This document shows positions 7,838 through 15,747 of a DNA stretch of 64,000 nt, one piece after another. The notes beneath the pieces are model-generated. The model was not told the DNA's origin and did not search any database. It saw only the letters and a program-made list of their open reading frames with translations. Made by a program: the position numbers and the translations under genes. Source of the DNA: Nocardioides sp. HDW12B (GTDB taxonomy: Bacteria > Actinomycetota > Actinomycetes > Propionibacteriales > Nocardioidaceae); the NCBI RefSeq assembly GCF_011299595.1, contig NZ_CP049867.1:3658001-3722000 (forward strand), written 5' to 3'. Position 1 is the first letter of the stretch; each line of letters starts with the position of its first letter.

Positions 7838-8554
7838 TCAGGAGACCGCGGCCGGCACCGATCCGGGAGCCGGCGCTGCGTGGACGCCGCCGCCGACCCC
7901 GAGCTCCTCGGCGGCCGAGACCACCAGCCCGCCGATCATGAACGCGGTGATCGCCGCGACCAGCGTGGCGGTCGACAGGTCGGGGATGAAGCGGCGCGCG
8001 CCGGTCACCGGACCGGACGCGTGGTAGCCGTGGGTGAGGGCGTGGCCCTTGCCGCGCCGGAGCAGGTGCCGGTTGACCGGGTAGGCGGCGAAGAAGGCCG
8101 CGGTCAGCGCGATCATCATCGCCACCCAGAACACCGGGTTCACCAGACCGGCGTCCATCGCGCCGGGGATGAGAGCCATCACGAGGTTGTCCACCAGCTC
8201 CATCGTCGCGATCGACAGGGTGTCGGCGGCGAGCACCACGGCGAGGGCGCTGCCCAGGCCGAGTCCCGCCCGCAGCAGCGGCAGCGTCGAGAGCGCGTAG
8301 CCGAAGAGGAAGGCCAGGCCCACCGCCAGCACGATCGTCCAGCCGGTGCTCAGCCCGATCGCGGTGCCGATGACGAGACCGAGGATCTCGCCGATGGCAC
8401 ACCCGGTGAGGCAGTGCAGCGTGGCGCTCAGCGCCATGGTGTTCACCCCGTCGTCGGACCCGTGCCCGGCGTGGTCGGGGTGGTCGGGGTGGTCGGGGTG
8501 CTCGACAGCGTGGTCGGCGGGGTGCTGGTGCTCAGGGTGCGACGTCGCGTGCAT
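7838..8554 (-). CDS. DUF4396 membrane protein with His-rich N-terminus
   Basis: The 238-residue protein has about 35 N-terminal residues with ten His (for example HPDHPDHPDHAGH), suited to metal binding. Around six hydrophobic helices follow. The C-terminal part NPVFWVAMMIALTAAFFAAY leads to PVNRHLLRRGKGHALTHGYH, the DUF4396 signature. A GAAGGAG ribosome site precedes the ATG. Upstream is a textbook promoter (TTGACG, 17 nt, TACCTT on the minus strand) with a CsoR/CstR-type palindrome inside it, so it is probably induced with the neighbouring sulfide-detoxification genes. The biochemical role is unknown; membrane transport or metal/sulfur handling is only a guess. Confidence 0.8.
   Translation of the reverse strand: MHATSHPEHQHPADHAVEHPDHPDHPDHAGHGSDDGVNTMALSATLHCLTGCAIGEILGLVIGTAIGLSTGWTIVLAVGLAFLFGYALSTLPLLRAGLGLGSALAVVLAADTLSIATMELVDNLVMALIPGAMDAGLVNPVFWVAMMIALTAAFFAAYPVNRHLLRRGKGHALTHGYHASGPVTGARRFIPDLSTATLVAAITAFMIGGLVVSAAEELGVGGGVHAAPAPGSVPAAVS
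8471..8499. repeat. 9-bp tandem repeat coding for His-Pro-Asp units
   Basis: Three near-exact copies of GTGGTCGGG lie in tandem in the N-terminal part of the DUF4396 gene. On the coding strand they give repeated His-Pro-Asp, so repeat number sets the number of His residues without breaking the frame. Confidence 0.75.
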
Positions 8555-8583
8555 GGCCGTGCTCCTTCGGTGGATTCTCCACC

Positions 8584-8612
8584 AAGGTACCCCCAGGGGG
8601 TATATGCGTCAA
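8584..8612 (-). promoter_or_regulatory. promoter of DUF4396 gene with CstR/CsoR-type operator
   Basis: On the minus strand TTGACG (8607-8612) and TACCTT (8584-8589) are separated by exactly 17 nt. The perfect 15-bp palindrome TACCCCCAGGGGGTA (8588-8602) lies in the spacer and overlaps the -10 box. Its C-tract/G-tract form is that bound by CsoR-family repressors, and it resembles the two sites at 9650-9699 next to the CstR-like gene. Confidence 0.75.
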
Positions 8613-8628
8613 TCGCGGTCCAGACGCC

Positions 8629-9294
8629 TCAGGCCGGGACGCTCCGGCCCCGCTCGACCAGCCACCGCGCCGCCGGGTAGCCGGTGAGCAGCCCGAGCAG
8701 GATCCCGAGCTGCATGAGGAACCAGAAGCTGCCCTCGGTCGCCGGCGGCATCAGCTCGTTGTAGTGCAGCACCACCATCCAGCCGCCCATGCCGACGTCG
8801 AAGGCCAGCACCGTGAGGACCGCTGCACCCGCGGCGCGTGCGAGTGGCGGACGCCGCCCGGCACCGTGGGCGCGACCCGCGAGCAGCTCGTAGCCGAGCA
8901 GGAGGGCGACAGCGAGGACCCCGATGACGATGATCATCACCCACAGGTCGATGCCCGCGATGGTCAGGCCCGAGGCGATCACGAGCGGTACGCCGACCAG
9001 GTGGGCGACCGCCGAGGCGCCACCACCCGGCAGGCCGACCTCCGCCGGCGACGGTTCCGAGTCGCGCGTGGCGTCGGCCGTGCGGGCGACGTGGCGGCGG
9101 TGCAGGACCACCGCGGCCGGGCCCAGGTAGAGCGCCGCGGCGACCCACACCAGGTCGGCAGCCACCGAGCCGTGCCGCCGACCGCGGGCGACGTCCACAG
9201 TGATCACGACGGCGCTCACGACGGCCAGCACGAGGAAGATCCAGGCGATCGGCGTGACCCAGTCGGGGACCCGGTTCACCATCTGCATGTCCAT
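8629..9294 (-). CDS. second DUF4396-type membrane protein
   Basis: The 221-residue protein has about six hydrophobic helices. The end GMGGWMVVLHYNELMPPATE, followed by FWFLMQLGILLGLLTGYPAARWLVERG, is the DUF4396 pattern, so it is a diverged paralogue of the protein at 7838-8554. It lacks the His-rich extension. It lies 33 nt downstream of the CstR-like gene on the same strand and can be cotranscribed from the operator-controlled promoter at about 9641-9670; a TAGCAT box 8 nt before the ATG may add an internal promoter. The function is unknown. Confidence 0.7.
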   Translation of the reverse strand: MDMQMVNRVPDWVTPIAWIFLVLAVVSAVVITVDVARGRRHGSVAADLVWVAAALYLGPAAVVLHRRHVARTADATRDSEPSPAEVGLPGGGASAVAHLVGVPLVIASGLTIAGIDLWVMIIVIGVLAVALLLGYELLAGRAHGAGRRPPLARAAGAAVLTVLAFDVGMGGWMVVLHYNELMPPATEGSFWFLMQLGILLGLLTGYPAARWLVERGRSVPA

Positions 9295-9327
9295 GTCGGC
9301 AGATGCTACGAGCGCCCTCCCAGGTGC

Positions 9328-9594
9328 TCAGGCCAGCGACAGGAAGAGCTTCTCCATCTTCGCGGCGTCGACCGGGTCGAGGGAGCCGTCGTTCTCGGTC
9401 ATGCACTGCTGCAGCCCGGTCGCCACGATGGCGTAGCCGCTGCGGCTCAGCGCCTTGTTGACCGCGGCGAGCTGGGTCAGCACCTGCTCGCAGGAGGAGC
9501 CCTCCTCCATCATGCGGATGACGCTGCCGAGGTGACCGTGGGCGCGCTTCATGCGCGTGATGATCGCCTTGATCTCGGTGGGCTCGAGCTCCAT
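9328..9594 (-). CDS. cstR: CstR-like persulfide-sensing repressor (CsoR/RcnR family)
   Basis: The 88-residue four-helix protein belongs to the DUF156/CsoR family. Cys35 (SSCEQ) and Cys64 (LQQCM) are 29 residues apart, as in CsoR and CstR. The His that copper-sensing CsoR has four residues before the second Cys is Gly60 here, so the copper site is incomplete. The Cys-only pair is the hallmark of CstR, which forms di- to tetrasulfide cross-links with reactive sulfur species and then leaves DNA. Neighbouring persulfide dioxygenase and TauE genes support this assignment. An AGGACA ribosome site precedes the ATG. Two matching palindromes lie in the divergent promoter. Confidence 0.85.
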   Translation of the reverse strand: MELEPTEIKAIITRMKRAHGHLGSVIRMMEEGSSCEQVLTQLAAVNKALSRSGYAIVATGLQQCMTENDGSLDPVDAAKMEKLFLSLA

Positions 9595-9640
9595 GTCTGT
9601 CCTGCTCTCCTGCGGGTGGTGGGACGTCGGCAGGTCCTCA

Positions 9641-9667
9641 ACTGTACATCCCCCCGGGGGGTTGTGC
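9641..9667 (-). promoter_or_regulatory. cstR promoter with operator 1
   Basis: The 12-bp palindrome CCCCCCGGGGGG (9650-9661) lies in the spacer between TTAGCA (minus strand, about 9665-9670) and TACAGT (9641-9646), 18 nt apart. This matches the arrangement at the DUF4396 promoter and implies autorepression of the CstR-like gene. Confidence 0.65.
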
Positions 9668-9681
9668 TAACGTCTTCGTCA

Positions 9682-9699
9682 TAACCCCCCGGGGGGTTA
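9682..9699. promoter_or_regulatory. CstR operator 2, upstream of the persulfide dioxygenase gene
   Basis: TAACCCCCCGGGGGGTTA is a perfect 18-bp palindrome, centred 35 bp from operator 1 and 47 bp before the dioxygenase start. The likely -10 for the plus strand overlaps its right edge (TAATCC), so binding would block transcription of the detoxification operon. Confidence 0.75.
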
Positions 9700-9746
9700 A
9701 TCCGCACTGCCGCTGACACCGCCCGACCCCGAGAGGACCGACCCGC

Positions 9747-11168
9747 ATGAGCCTGACCATCGTCCCCGTCGAGACCCCGACCCTGGGCGACCGCAGCTAC
9801 CTCGTGCACGACGGCGAGGTCGCCGTCGTCGTCGACCCGCAGCGCGACATCGACCGCGTCACCGACCTGCTCGCCGAGCACGACGTCCGCCTCACCCACG
9901 TCTTCGAGACCCACCTCCACAACGACTACGTCACCGGTGGCTTCGCGCTCGCGGAGGCGACCGGAGCGGCGTACGTCGTCAACGGCGCCGACGAGGTCTC
10001 CTTCGACCGGACCCCCATCGCCGACGGGGAGACCGTCGCGGCCGGCCGCCTGCGGATCACCGCGCTGGCCACGCCGGGCCACACCTTCACCCACCTCTCC
10101 TACGCGCTGGGCGAGGTCGACGAGGTCGGCGAGGGGGCCGAGCAGGTCGGCGTCTTCACCGGCGGCTCGCTGCTCTTCGGCGCCACCGGCCGCCCCGACC
10201 TGCTCGGCGCCGAGCACACCGACGCGCTGGTCCGCCACCAGCACGCCTCGGCCCAGCGGCTCGCGGAGGTCCTGCCCGACGACGCCGGCGTCTTCCCGAC
10301 CCACGGCTTCGGCTCGTTCTGCTCCGCCACCCAGTCCGACGCGACCGCGTCCACGATCGGGCGCGAGAAGGAGGTCAACCCGGTCCTGACCCAGGACGAG
10401 GAGACCTACGTCCGCGAGCTGCTCGACGGCCTGGGCGCGTGGCCGGCCTACTACGCCCACATGGCCCCGGCCAACGCCGCCGGCCCCGCCGCCCCCGACC
10501 TCACCCCGCCGCACGTCGCCGACGCCGAGGAGCTGCGCCGCCGCATCGAGGCCGGCGAGTGGGTCGTCGACCTGCGGAACCGGACCGCCTTCGCCGCGGG
10601 CCACGCGCCCGGCACGCTGAACTTCGGCCTCGACGGCGGCTTCGTGACCTACCTCGGCTGGCTCATCCCGTGGGGCACCCCGCTCACGGTCCTGGGCGAG
10701 AGCGCCGACGACGTGGCCACCGCCCAGCGCGAGCTCGTCCGGATCGGCATCGACCGGCTCGAGGCCCAGGCCGTCGGCGGCCCCGAGGACTGGACCGTCG
10801 GCGGGCGCGACGAGGTCGTGTCCTTCCCGACCGCGACCTTCGCCGACCTGGCCCAGGTCCGTCACCACCGCGAGGTCGTCGTGCTCGACGTCCGCCGCGC
10901 CGACGAGCACGAGACTGCCCGCATCGCCGGGGCCGTCAACGTGCCGCTGCACGAGCTCGTCGCGCGGGTCGACGACGTACCCGCGGGCGAGGTCTGGGTG
11001 CACTGCGCCGGCGGCTACCGGGCCTCGGTCGCCGCCTCGGTCCTGCACGCCGCCGGGCGGACGCTCGTCGCGATCGACGACAGCTTCGCCCACGCCGAGG
11101 AGGTCGGGCTGCACCTGGTCGGCCCCGAGACCGACACCGACGACACCGCCGACGGCTCGGCGGCCTGA
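9747..11168 (+). CDS. persulfide dioxygenase with two rhodanese domains (CstB-like)
   Basis: The 473-residue protein begins with an ETHE1/CstB-type metallo-beta-lactamase domain: ETHLHND with His56, His58 and Asp60, the iron ligands expected at His112 (ATPGHTFTHLSY) and Asp151 (GRPDLLG), and PTHGFGSFC. Residue 61 is Tyr, not the usual His, a common variant in this subgroup. The first rhodanese domain (VVDLRNRTAFAAGHAPGTLN, about 270-345) has no active-site Cys. The second (about 360-460) has Cys420 in CAGGYRAS. The expected role is oxidation of low-molecular-weight persulfides to sulfite, with sulfur transfer by the rhodanese. A GAGAGGA ribosome site precedes the ATG. It is the first gene of an operon with the TauE exporter. 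Confidence 0.9.
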   Translation: MSLTIVPVETPTLGDRSYLVHDGEVAVVVDPQRDIDRVTDLLAEHDVRLTHVFETHLHNDYVTGGFALAEATGAAYVVNGADEVSFDRTPIADGETVAAGRLRITALATPGHTFTHLSYALGEVDEVGEGAEQVGVFTGGSLLFGATGRPDLLGAEHTDALVRHQHASAQRLAEVLPDDAGVFPTHGFGSFCSATQSDATASTIGREKEVNPVLTQDEETYVRELLDGLGAWPAYYAHMAPANAAGPAAPDLTPPHVADAEELRRRIEAGEWVVDLRNRTAFAAGHAPGTLNFGLDGGFVTYLGWLIPWGTPLTVLGESADDVATAQRELVRIGIDRLEAQAVGGPEDWTVGGRDEVVSFPTATFADLAQVRHHREVVVLDVRRADEHETARIAGAVNVPLHELVARVDDVPAGEVWVHCAGGYRASVAASVLHAAGRTLVAIDDSFAHAEEVGLHLVGPETDTDDTADGSAA

Positions 11169-11173
11169 GTCCC

Positions 11174-11992
11174 GTGACCTCCCTCGCGCTCGCCCTCGTC
11201 GCGGGCGCCCTCATCGGCCTGAGCCTGGGGGCGCTCGGCGGCGGCGGCTCCATCCTCGCCGTGCCGGTGCTCGTCTACCTGCTCGACCAGTCACCGGCCC
11301 AGGCCACCACCGGGTCGCTGGTGGTGGTCGGGCTGACCTCGCTGCTGGCCGCCGCCACGGCGCACCGCCAGGGCACGGTGCTGCTAGCCCGCGGCCTCAC
11401 CTTCGGGGTCGTCGCCATCGGCGGAGCAGCGCTGGGGGCCCTGGCCTCGGCGCACGTCCCGGAGCCTGTGCTCATGGCCGCCTTCGCGCTGCTGCTCCTG
11501 GTCGTCGGCGGGGTCATGGTCACCCGGCTGGTGCGCGGTCGGGGGTCCGACCGCGACACCCGCCCCATCCTCGACGACCCGATCATCACCGTCAGCCCCA
11601 CCTTCTTCTGCAACTGCCCGCAGGCGCTCAAGGTGCTCGTCACCGCCACCGTCGTCGGCCTGCTGACCGGTTTCCTCGGCGTCGGCGGTGGCTTCCTCGT
11701 CGTGCCCGCGCTCGTGCTGGCCCTCAAGGTGCCCATGACCCACGCCGCCGGCACGTCGCTGGTGGTCATCACGATCACCAGCGCGGCCGCGCTCGTCGTA
11801 CGCGCCGGGGCCGGGGTGCAGCCCGACTGGGGCGTCGTCGCGGCGCTCACCGTGGCCTCCGTGCTCGCCGCCGTGGTCGGGGCCCGCGTCGCCGCCCGCG
11901 CCTGTCCCACCCAGCTGTCCGCGGCCTTCACCGGCCTCGTGCTCGTCGTCGCTGCCGGCACCGCCGCGCAGGCCCTCCCCGCCGTCGTCTGA
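11174..11992 (+). CDS. TauE/SafE (TSUP) family sulfite/organosulfur exporter
   Basis: The 272-residue membrane protein has about eight helices and the two internal family repeats, each with a Gly-rich turn (GALGGGGSILAVPVLVYLL and GFLGVGGGFLVVPALVLAL). A central loop carries FFCNCPQALK, an unusual cytosolic Cys pair. In cst operons TauE exports sulfite or related species made by the dioxygenase. GTG at 11174 is 5 nt after the previous stop, so it is cotranscribed and probably coupled. Longer upstream reading would run inside the dioxygenase gene. Confidence 0.88.
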   Translation: MTSLALALVAGALIGLSLGALGGGGSILAVPVLVYLLDQSPAQATTGSLVVVGLTSLLAAATAHRQGTVLLARGLTFGVVAIGGAALGALASAHVPEPVLMAAFALLLLVVGGVMVTRLVRGRGSDRDTRPILDDPIITVSPTFFCNCPQALKVLVTATVVGLLTGFLGVGGGFLVVPALVLALKVPMTHAAGTSLVVITITSAAALVVRAGAGVQPDWGVVAALTVASVLAAVVGARVAARACPTQLSAAFTGLVLVVAAGTAAQALPAVV

Positions 11993-12048
11993 CCACCTCA
12001 CCTGCACACCACCACCCACCACCATCCCACCCGAGAGGAACCACCCCC

Positions 12049-12219
12049 ATGTGCCGTCCCACCCCCTGCCGGACCTGCGGCAACACCACCTGGGCCGGCT
12101 GCGGCCAGCACGTCGCCCAGGTCAGGGCCGCCGTCCCCGCCGACCAGTGGTGCCCCAGTCACGAGACGACCGAGAAGGCACCCGGCAGCGGCTTCTGGAG
12201 CCGCGTCACCGGGCGCTGA
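12049..12219 (+). CDS. small Cys-rich protein (56 residues)
   Basis: The ATG follows CCGAGAGGAACC, a good ribosome site, and the reading frame gives 56 residues with CRPTPCRTCGNTTWAGCGQH at the start and QWCPSH further on. Six Cys and two His suggest a zinc ribbon or a thiol-reactive site. Similar short proteins starting MCRP with TCG-TTWAGCGQH are common in actinobacteria and are unnamed. It lies 56 nt after the TauE gene in the same direction and no terminator is visible between them, so it may be the third gene of the sulfide operon. A role in persulfide or metal handling is only inferred. Confidence 0.75.
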   Translation: MCRPTPCRTCGNTTWAGCGQHVAQVRAAVPADQWCPSHETTEKAPGSGFWSRVTGR

Positions 12220-12225
12220 GCCGCC

Positions 12226-12924
12226 TCAGCGCCACGGCTCCGGCAGGGGTACGGCGAGCGCCCGCCCGAGCCGGGTGAGGTACTCCTCCCGGGAGACCCC
12301 GAGTACGCCGAGCGACGCGAGGTGCTCGGTCTGCCACTGCACGTCGAGCAGGCGGGCGTCCGCGTGCTCGTCGCGCAGCAGGTCGACCAGGCCCATGAGG
12401 GCGACCTTCGAGGCGTCGCGGGCGTGGTGGAACATCGACTCCCCCGCGAAGAGCCCCCCGATCGCGACGCCGTACAGGCCTCCGACGAGCTCGCCGTCCT
12501 GCCACGACTCGACCGAGTGCGCCCACCCCAGCGCGTGCAGGGCGCCGTACGACTGCCGGATGGCGGGGCTGATCCAGCCGCCCGAGCGACCAGGGTCCGC
12601 GCAGGCCTCCACGACGCGGTCGAACGCCGTGTCGACGCGGACCTCGAACCGCCGCGCCGACTGGCGCATCGACCGCGTCACCCGCAGCCGGTCGAGCGGC
12701 AGGATGCCGCGCTCGACCGGCGACCACCACCCGATCCGCCGCCCCCGGGGCCCGTCGGGCATGGGGAACAGGCCCGCCCGGTAGGCCGCGACCAGGGTCG
12801 CGGGCTCAAGGTCCGCACCGGTGGCCAGCAGGTCGTCGTCGGGCAGCCGGCCGGCCCGCTCGAGCTCGCCGAGGTCGGGGAAGGCCCACGGCGTCGGCGC
12901 GAGGTCGTGGGGCATGCACGCCAT
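12226..12924 (-). CDS. aat: leucyl/phenylalanyl-tRNA--protein transferase
   Basis: The 232-residue enzyme transfers Leu or Phe from tRNA to proteins with N-terminal Arg or Lys, making them N-degron substrates of Clp proteolysis. Family landmarks are all present: GLFPMPDG near residue 50, WWSPVERGILPLD, GGLYGVAIGGLFAGESMF, and LLDVQWQTEHLASLG. Two starts are possible, ATG at 12924 or ATG at 12915 (MPHDLAPTPW), the second closer to where homologues begin. It is convergent with the small Cys-rich gene, 6 nt apart. Confidence 0.93.
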   Translation of the reverse strand: MACMPHDLAPTPWAFPDLGELERAGRLPDDDLLATGADLEPATLVAAYRAGLFPMPDGPRGRRIGWWSPVERGILPLDRLRVTRSMRQSARRFEVRVDTAFDRVVEACADPGRSGGWISPAIRQSYGALHALGWAHSVESWQDGELVGGLYGVAIGGLFAGESMFHHARDASKVALMGLVDLLRDEHADARLLDVQWQTEHLASLGVLGVSREEYLTRLGRALAVPLPEPWR

Positions 12925-12971
12925 TGTGGTCGGTCGGGCGCGCGGATTGGCACGCCCTCGGGCGGGGCAGG

Positions 12972-12984
12972 CTTACGGCGTAAG
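12972..12984. promoter_or_regulatory. 13-bp palindrome upstream of the EcsC gene
   Basis: CTTACGGCGTAAG is palindromic at all six pairs around one central base. It lies 37 nt upstream of the EcsC-family start codon. The form resembles TetR-family operators in actinobacteria; no regulator gene is adjacent. Confidence 0.5.
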
Positions 12985-13020
12985 ACCCGTCCCGCACCCG
13001 ATCCCCAGGAGAGACCCCAC

Positions 13021-13698
13021 GTGAGCGTGCGCAGCGCGATCGCCGGCAAGCTGATCCCCGACGTCCACCGCGTCGCCCCCAACGCCAACCGGACCTTCAT
13101 CCACCAGACCCTGGCCCGCGCCATCAGCGGTGTCGGGCCCCTGCCCCCGGCCGCCCAGGCCGCGGAGAAGCAGCTGCGCGAGCAGGGCGGCGACGTGGAG
13201 AAAGGCATCCACGAGGTCATCGAGAACCACGTCCGCCTCTCGGCCGCCCAGGGCTTCGTCACCAACATCGGCGGCCTCGTCACGATGGCCGCCACCGTGC
13301 CGGCCAACATCTCCGGGCTCGCCGTGCTCCAGTGCCGGATGGTGGCGGGCATCGCGCACCTGCGCGGCTACGACCTCGACGACCCCCGGGTCCGCAACGC
13401 GGTCCTGCTGACGATGCTGGGCGAGGACACCGTCAAGGGCCTGGTCAAGAAGCGCCGCATCCCCGGCCCGCCGATGGTCATCGCCACGGCCCCGACCCAC
13501 GACGCCAGCCTCGACTCGATGATCGCGGGCGAGGTCACCAACGCGCTGGTGACCCGCGTGGTCGGCAAGCGCGCCGCGAAGACGGTGGCGCGCCGCGTCC
13601 CGATCGCCGGCGGCTTCTACGGCGCCGGCTCCGACGGCTACTCGACCTGGCAGATCGGCCGCTACGCCACCCGCGAGCTCGCCCCCCGCGCCCGCTGA
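13021..13698 (+). CDS. EcsC family protein
   Basis: The 225-residue protein matches EcsC, a family named after a Bacillus ABC transporter operon protein of unknown biochemical role. The central region is an amphipathic, weakly hydrophobic stretch (VTNIGGLVTMAATVPANISG) followed by a Gly-rich C-terminus (VPIAGGFYGAGSDGYSTWQI) that suggests membrane association. GTG at 13021 is chosen because CAGGAGAG lies 7 nt upstream. It appears monocistronic, with a palindromic operator candidate before it. Confidence 0.78.
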   Translation: MSVRSAIAGKLIPDVHRVAPNANRTFIHQTLARAISGVGPLPPAAQAAEKQLREQGGDVEKGIHEVIENHVRLSAAQGFVTNIGGLVTMAATVPANISGLAVLQCRMVAGIAHLRGYDLDDPRVRNAVLLTMLGEDTVKGLVKKRRIPGPPMVIATAPTHDASLDSMIAGEVTNALVTRVVGKRAAKTVARRVPIAGGFYGAGSDGYSTWQIGRYATRELAPRAR

Positions 13699-13728
13699 CC
13701 TGCCGGGCCGGTGCGGCACAATGCCGCC

Positions 13729-14820
13729 ATGGCCGACGTCGTCCACCTGCACGTGGGTGCACCCAAGACCGGGACCACCTATCTGCAGGGGCGTCTGCAC
13801 CAGAACCGCGAGGCGCTCGCGCGCCACGGGATCCACTACCCCTCGGGCCTGCGCCAGGACATGTTCGTCGGTGCGCTGGACCTCATCGACCGGCCCTGGG
13901 GCGGACAGCGCAGCCAGGTGCACGGCGAGTGGGACGCCCTCACCGCCCGCGCCCGGCGCGTGCGCGGCACGGCGGTCATCAGCCACGAGATCCTCGCCAG
14001 CGCCACGGCCGAGCAGGCGGCCCGCGCGCTCACGGCGTTCGGCGACGCGGAGGTCCACGTCGTCTACTCCGCCCGCGACCTGGGCCGCCAGATCCCGGCC
14101 GAGTGGCAGGAGAGCGTCAAGCACCGCAGCCGGCGCACCTTCCGCGCCTACACGCGCCTGGTCCGCACCCGCGACCAGGTGGACTCCGACCTGTGGTTCT
14201 GGCGGGTCCACAGCCTGCCCGACGTGCTGCGTCGATGGGGCCAGCACCTGCCCCCCGAGCGGGTCCACCTCATCACGCTGCCGCCGTCGGGCTCGGACCG
14301 CGAGGAGCTGTGGCGCCGCTTCTGCCACGCCTGCGGCATCGACCCGACGATCGGTGAGCCGGTCGGCGGGCGGGCCAACGTCTCTCTCGGCATCGAGGAG
14401 ATCGCCGTCCTGCGCGACCTCAACAAGCGGCTCAAGCGCTCCAACCTCGGCGGCGAGGCCTACGGACCGCTGGTGCGCGAGCACCTCGCCCAGCAGGTGC
14501 TGGCCCAGCGCTCCGACATGCGCCGGGCCGTGCTCGGTCCGCGCCACCGCGACTGGGCGCGCGAGACCGCCGACGGGTGGATCGCCCACGTGCGTGAGTC
14601 GGGCATCGACGTCATCGGCGACCTCGAGGACCTGCGCCCGGTCTTCCCACCCGCGACCGAGACGTGGCACGACCCCGACAAGCCCCGGCCCCGGGTCGTC
14701 CGCGAGGCGGCGATGACCGCGCTCACGGGTGCCGTGCTCGAGGCCGCGAGCCGGCCCGACCCCGCCTCCACGCCGCTCGCGCGGATGTCACGCGCCGTGC
14801 GGCGGATCCGCGTCCGCTAG
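13729..14820 (+). CDS. sulfotransferase-like protein
   Basis: The 363-residue protein begins with a strand and a P-loop-like turn, VVHLHVGAPKTGTTYLQ, the 5'-phosphosulfate-binding loop typical of PAPS-dependent sulfotransferases. AVISHEIL and VVYSARDLGRQIPAEWQES fit the 3'-phosphate site region. The acceptor is unknown, and no carbohydrate or lipid gene is nearby. ATG at 13729 is chosen over GTG at 13711 because it begins right at the first beta strand; CACAAT lies 6 nt upstream and no ribosome site is seen. It is convergent with the HMG-CoA lyase gene, 7 nt away. Confidence 0.72.
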   Translation: MADVVHLHVGAPKTGTTYLQGRLHQNREALARHGIHYPSGLRQDMFVGALDLIDRPWGGQRSQVHGEWDALTARARRVRGTAVISHEILASATAEQAARALTAFGDAEVHVVYSARDLGRQIPAEWQESVKHRSRRTFRAYTRLVRTRDQVDSDLWFWRVHSLPDVLRRWGQHLPPERVHLITLPPSGSDREELWRRFCHACGIDPTIGEPVGGRANVSLGIEEIAVLRDLNKRLKRSNLGGEAYGPLVREHLAQQVLAQRSDMRRAVLGPRHRDWARETADGWIAHVRESGIDVIGDLEDLRPVFPPATETWHDPDKPRPRVVREAAMTALTGAVLEAASRPDPASTPLARMSRAVRRIRVR

Positions 14821-14827
14821 GCCGACC

Positions 14828-15747
14828 TCAGGGGGCGAGCGCGCGGACGACCCGGCTCGGGCTCGGCCGCCCCAGGTGGCCCTCGAGCCACCGGCTGGTG
14901 GCCACCAGCGCCTCCAGGTCGACCCCGGTGGCGACGCCGAGACCGTGCAGCATCCAGACCAGGTCCTCGGTCGCCAGGTTGCCGGTGGCCGACTCGGCGT
15001 ACGGGCAGCCGCCCAGGCCGCCGGCGCTCGCGTCGTACGTCGTGACGCCGTGCGCGAGCGCGGCGTACGCGTTGGCCAGGGCCTGGCCGTAGGTGTCGTG
15101 GAAGTGCACCGCCAGCAGGTCGTCACCGGTGCCGGCGGCGTTGAAGGCGTCGAGGAGGGCGGTGACGTGGCCGGGGGTGCCGACGCCGATCGTGTCGCCC
15201 AGGGACAGCTGGTAGGCACCGAGGTCGAGAAGTCGCCGGCCGGTCTCGACGACCCGGTCGAGGGCCACCTCGCCCTCCCACGGGTCGCCTAAGCACATCG
15301 AGACGTAGGCGCGCACGTCGACGCCCTCGGCGAGAGCCCGCGCCACCACCGGCTCGAACATGGCGAACTGCTCGTCCCAGGACCGGTTGAGGTTGCGCCG
15401 GGCGAAGGTCTCGGTGGCGCTGCCGAAGACCGCGACGTGCCGCACGCCGGCGGCGAGCGCCCGGTCGAGGCCGCGCTCGTTGGGCACCAGCACGGGCAGG
15501 CGCTCGACGTGGTCGAGCCGTCCGAGCAGTTCCTCGGCGTCGGCCAGCTGCGGCACCCACCGCGGGTGCACCATGCTCGTGGCCTCGACGACCGGCAGCC
15601 CGGCCGCTTGGAGGCGGGTGATCAGCTCGGCCTTGACCTCGACCGGCACCACGGCGGACTCGTTCTGCAGCCCGTCGCGCGGCCCGACCTCGTAGATCGT
15701 CACCCGCTCGGGCAGCCCGTCCTGCCGGACCGTCGTCGGCTCGCGCA

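Noticed and set aside
8471-8499. Regulatory iterons
   Set aside because: The 9-bp repeats are inside a coding sequence and have a simple His-Pro-Asp coding explanation.
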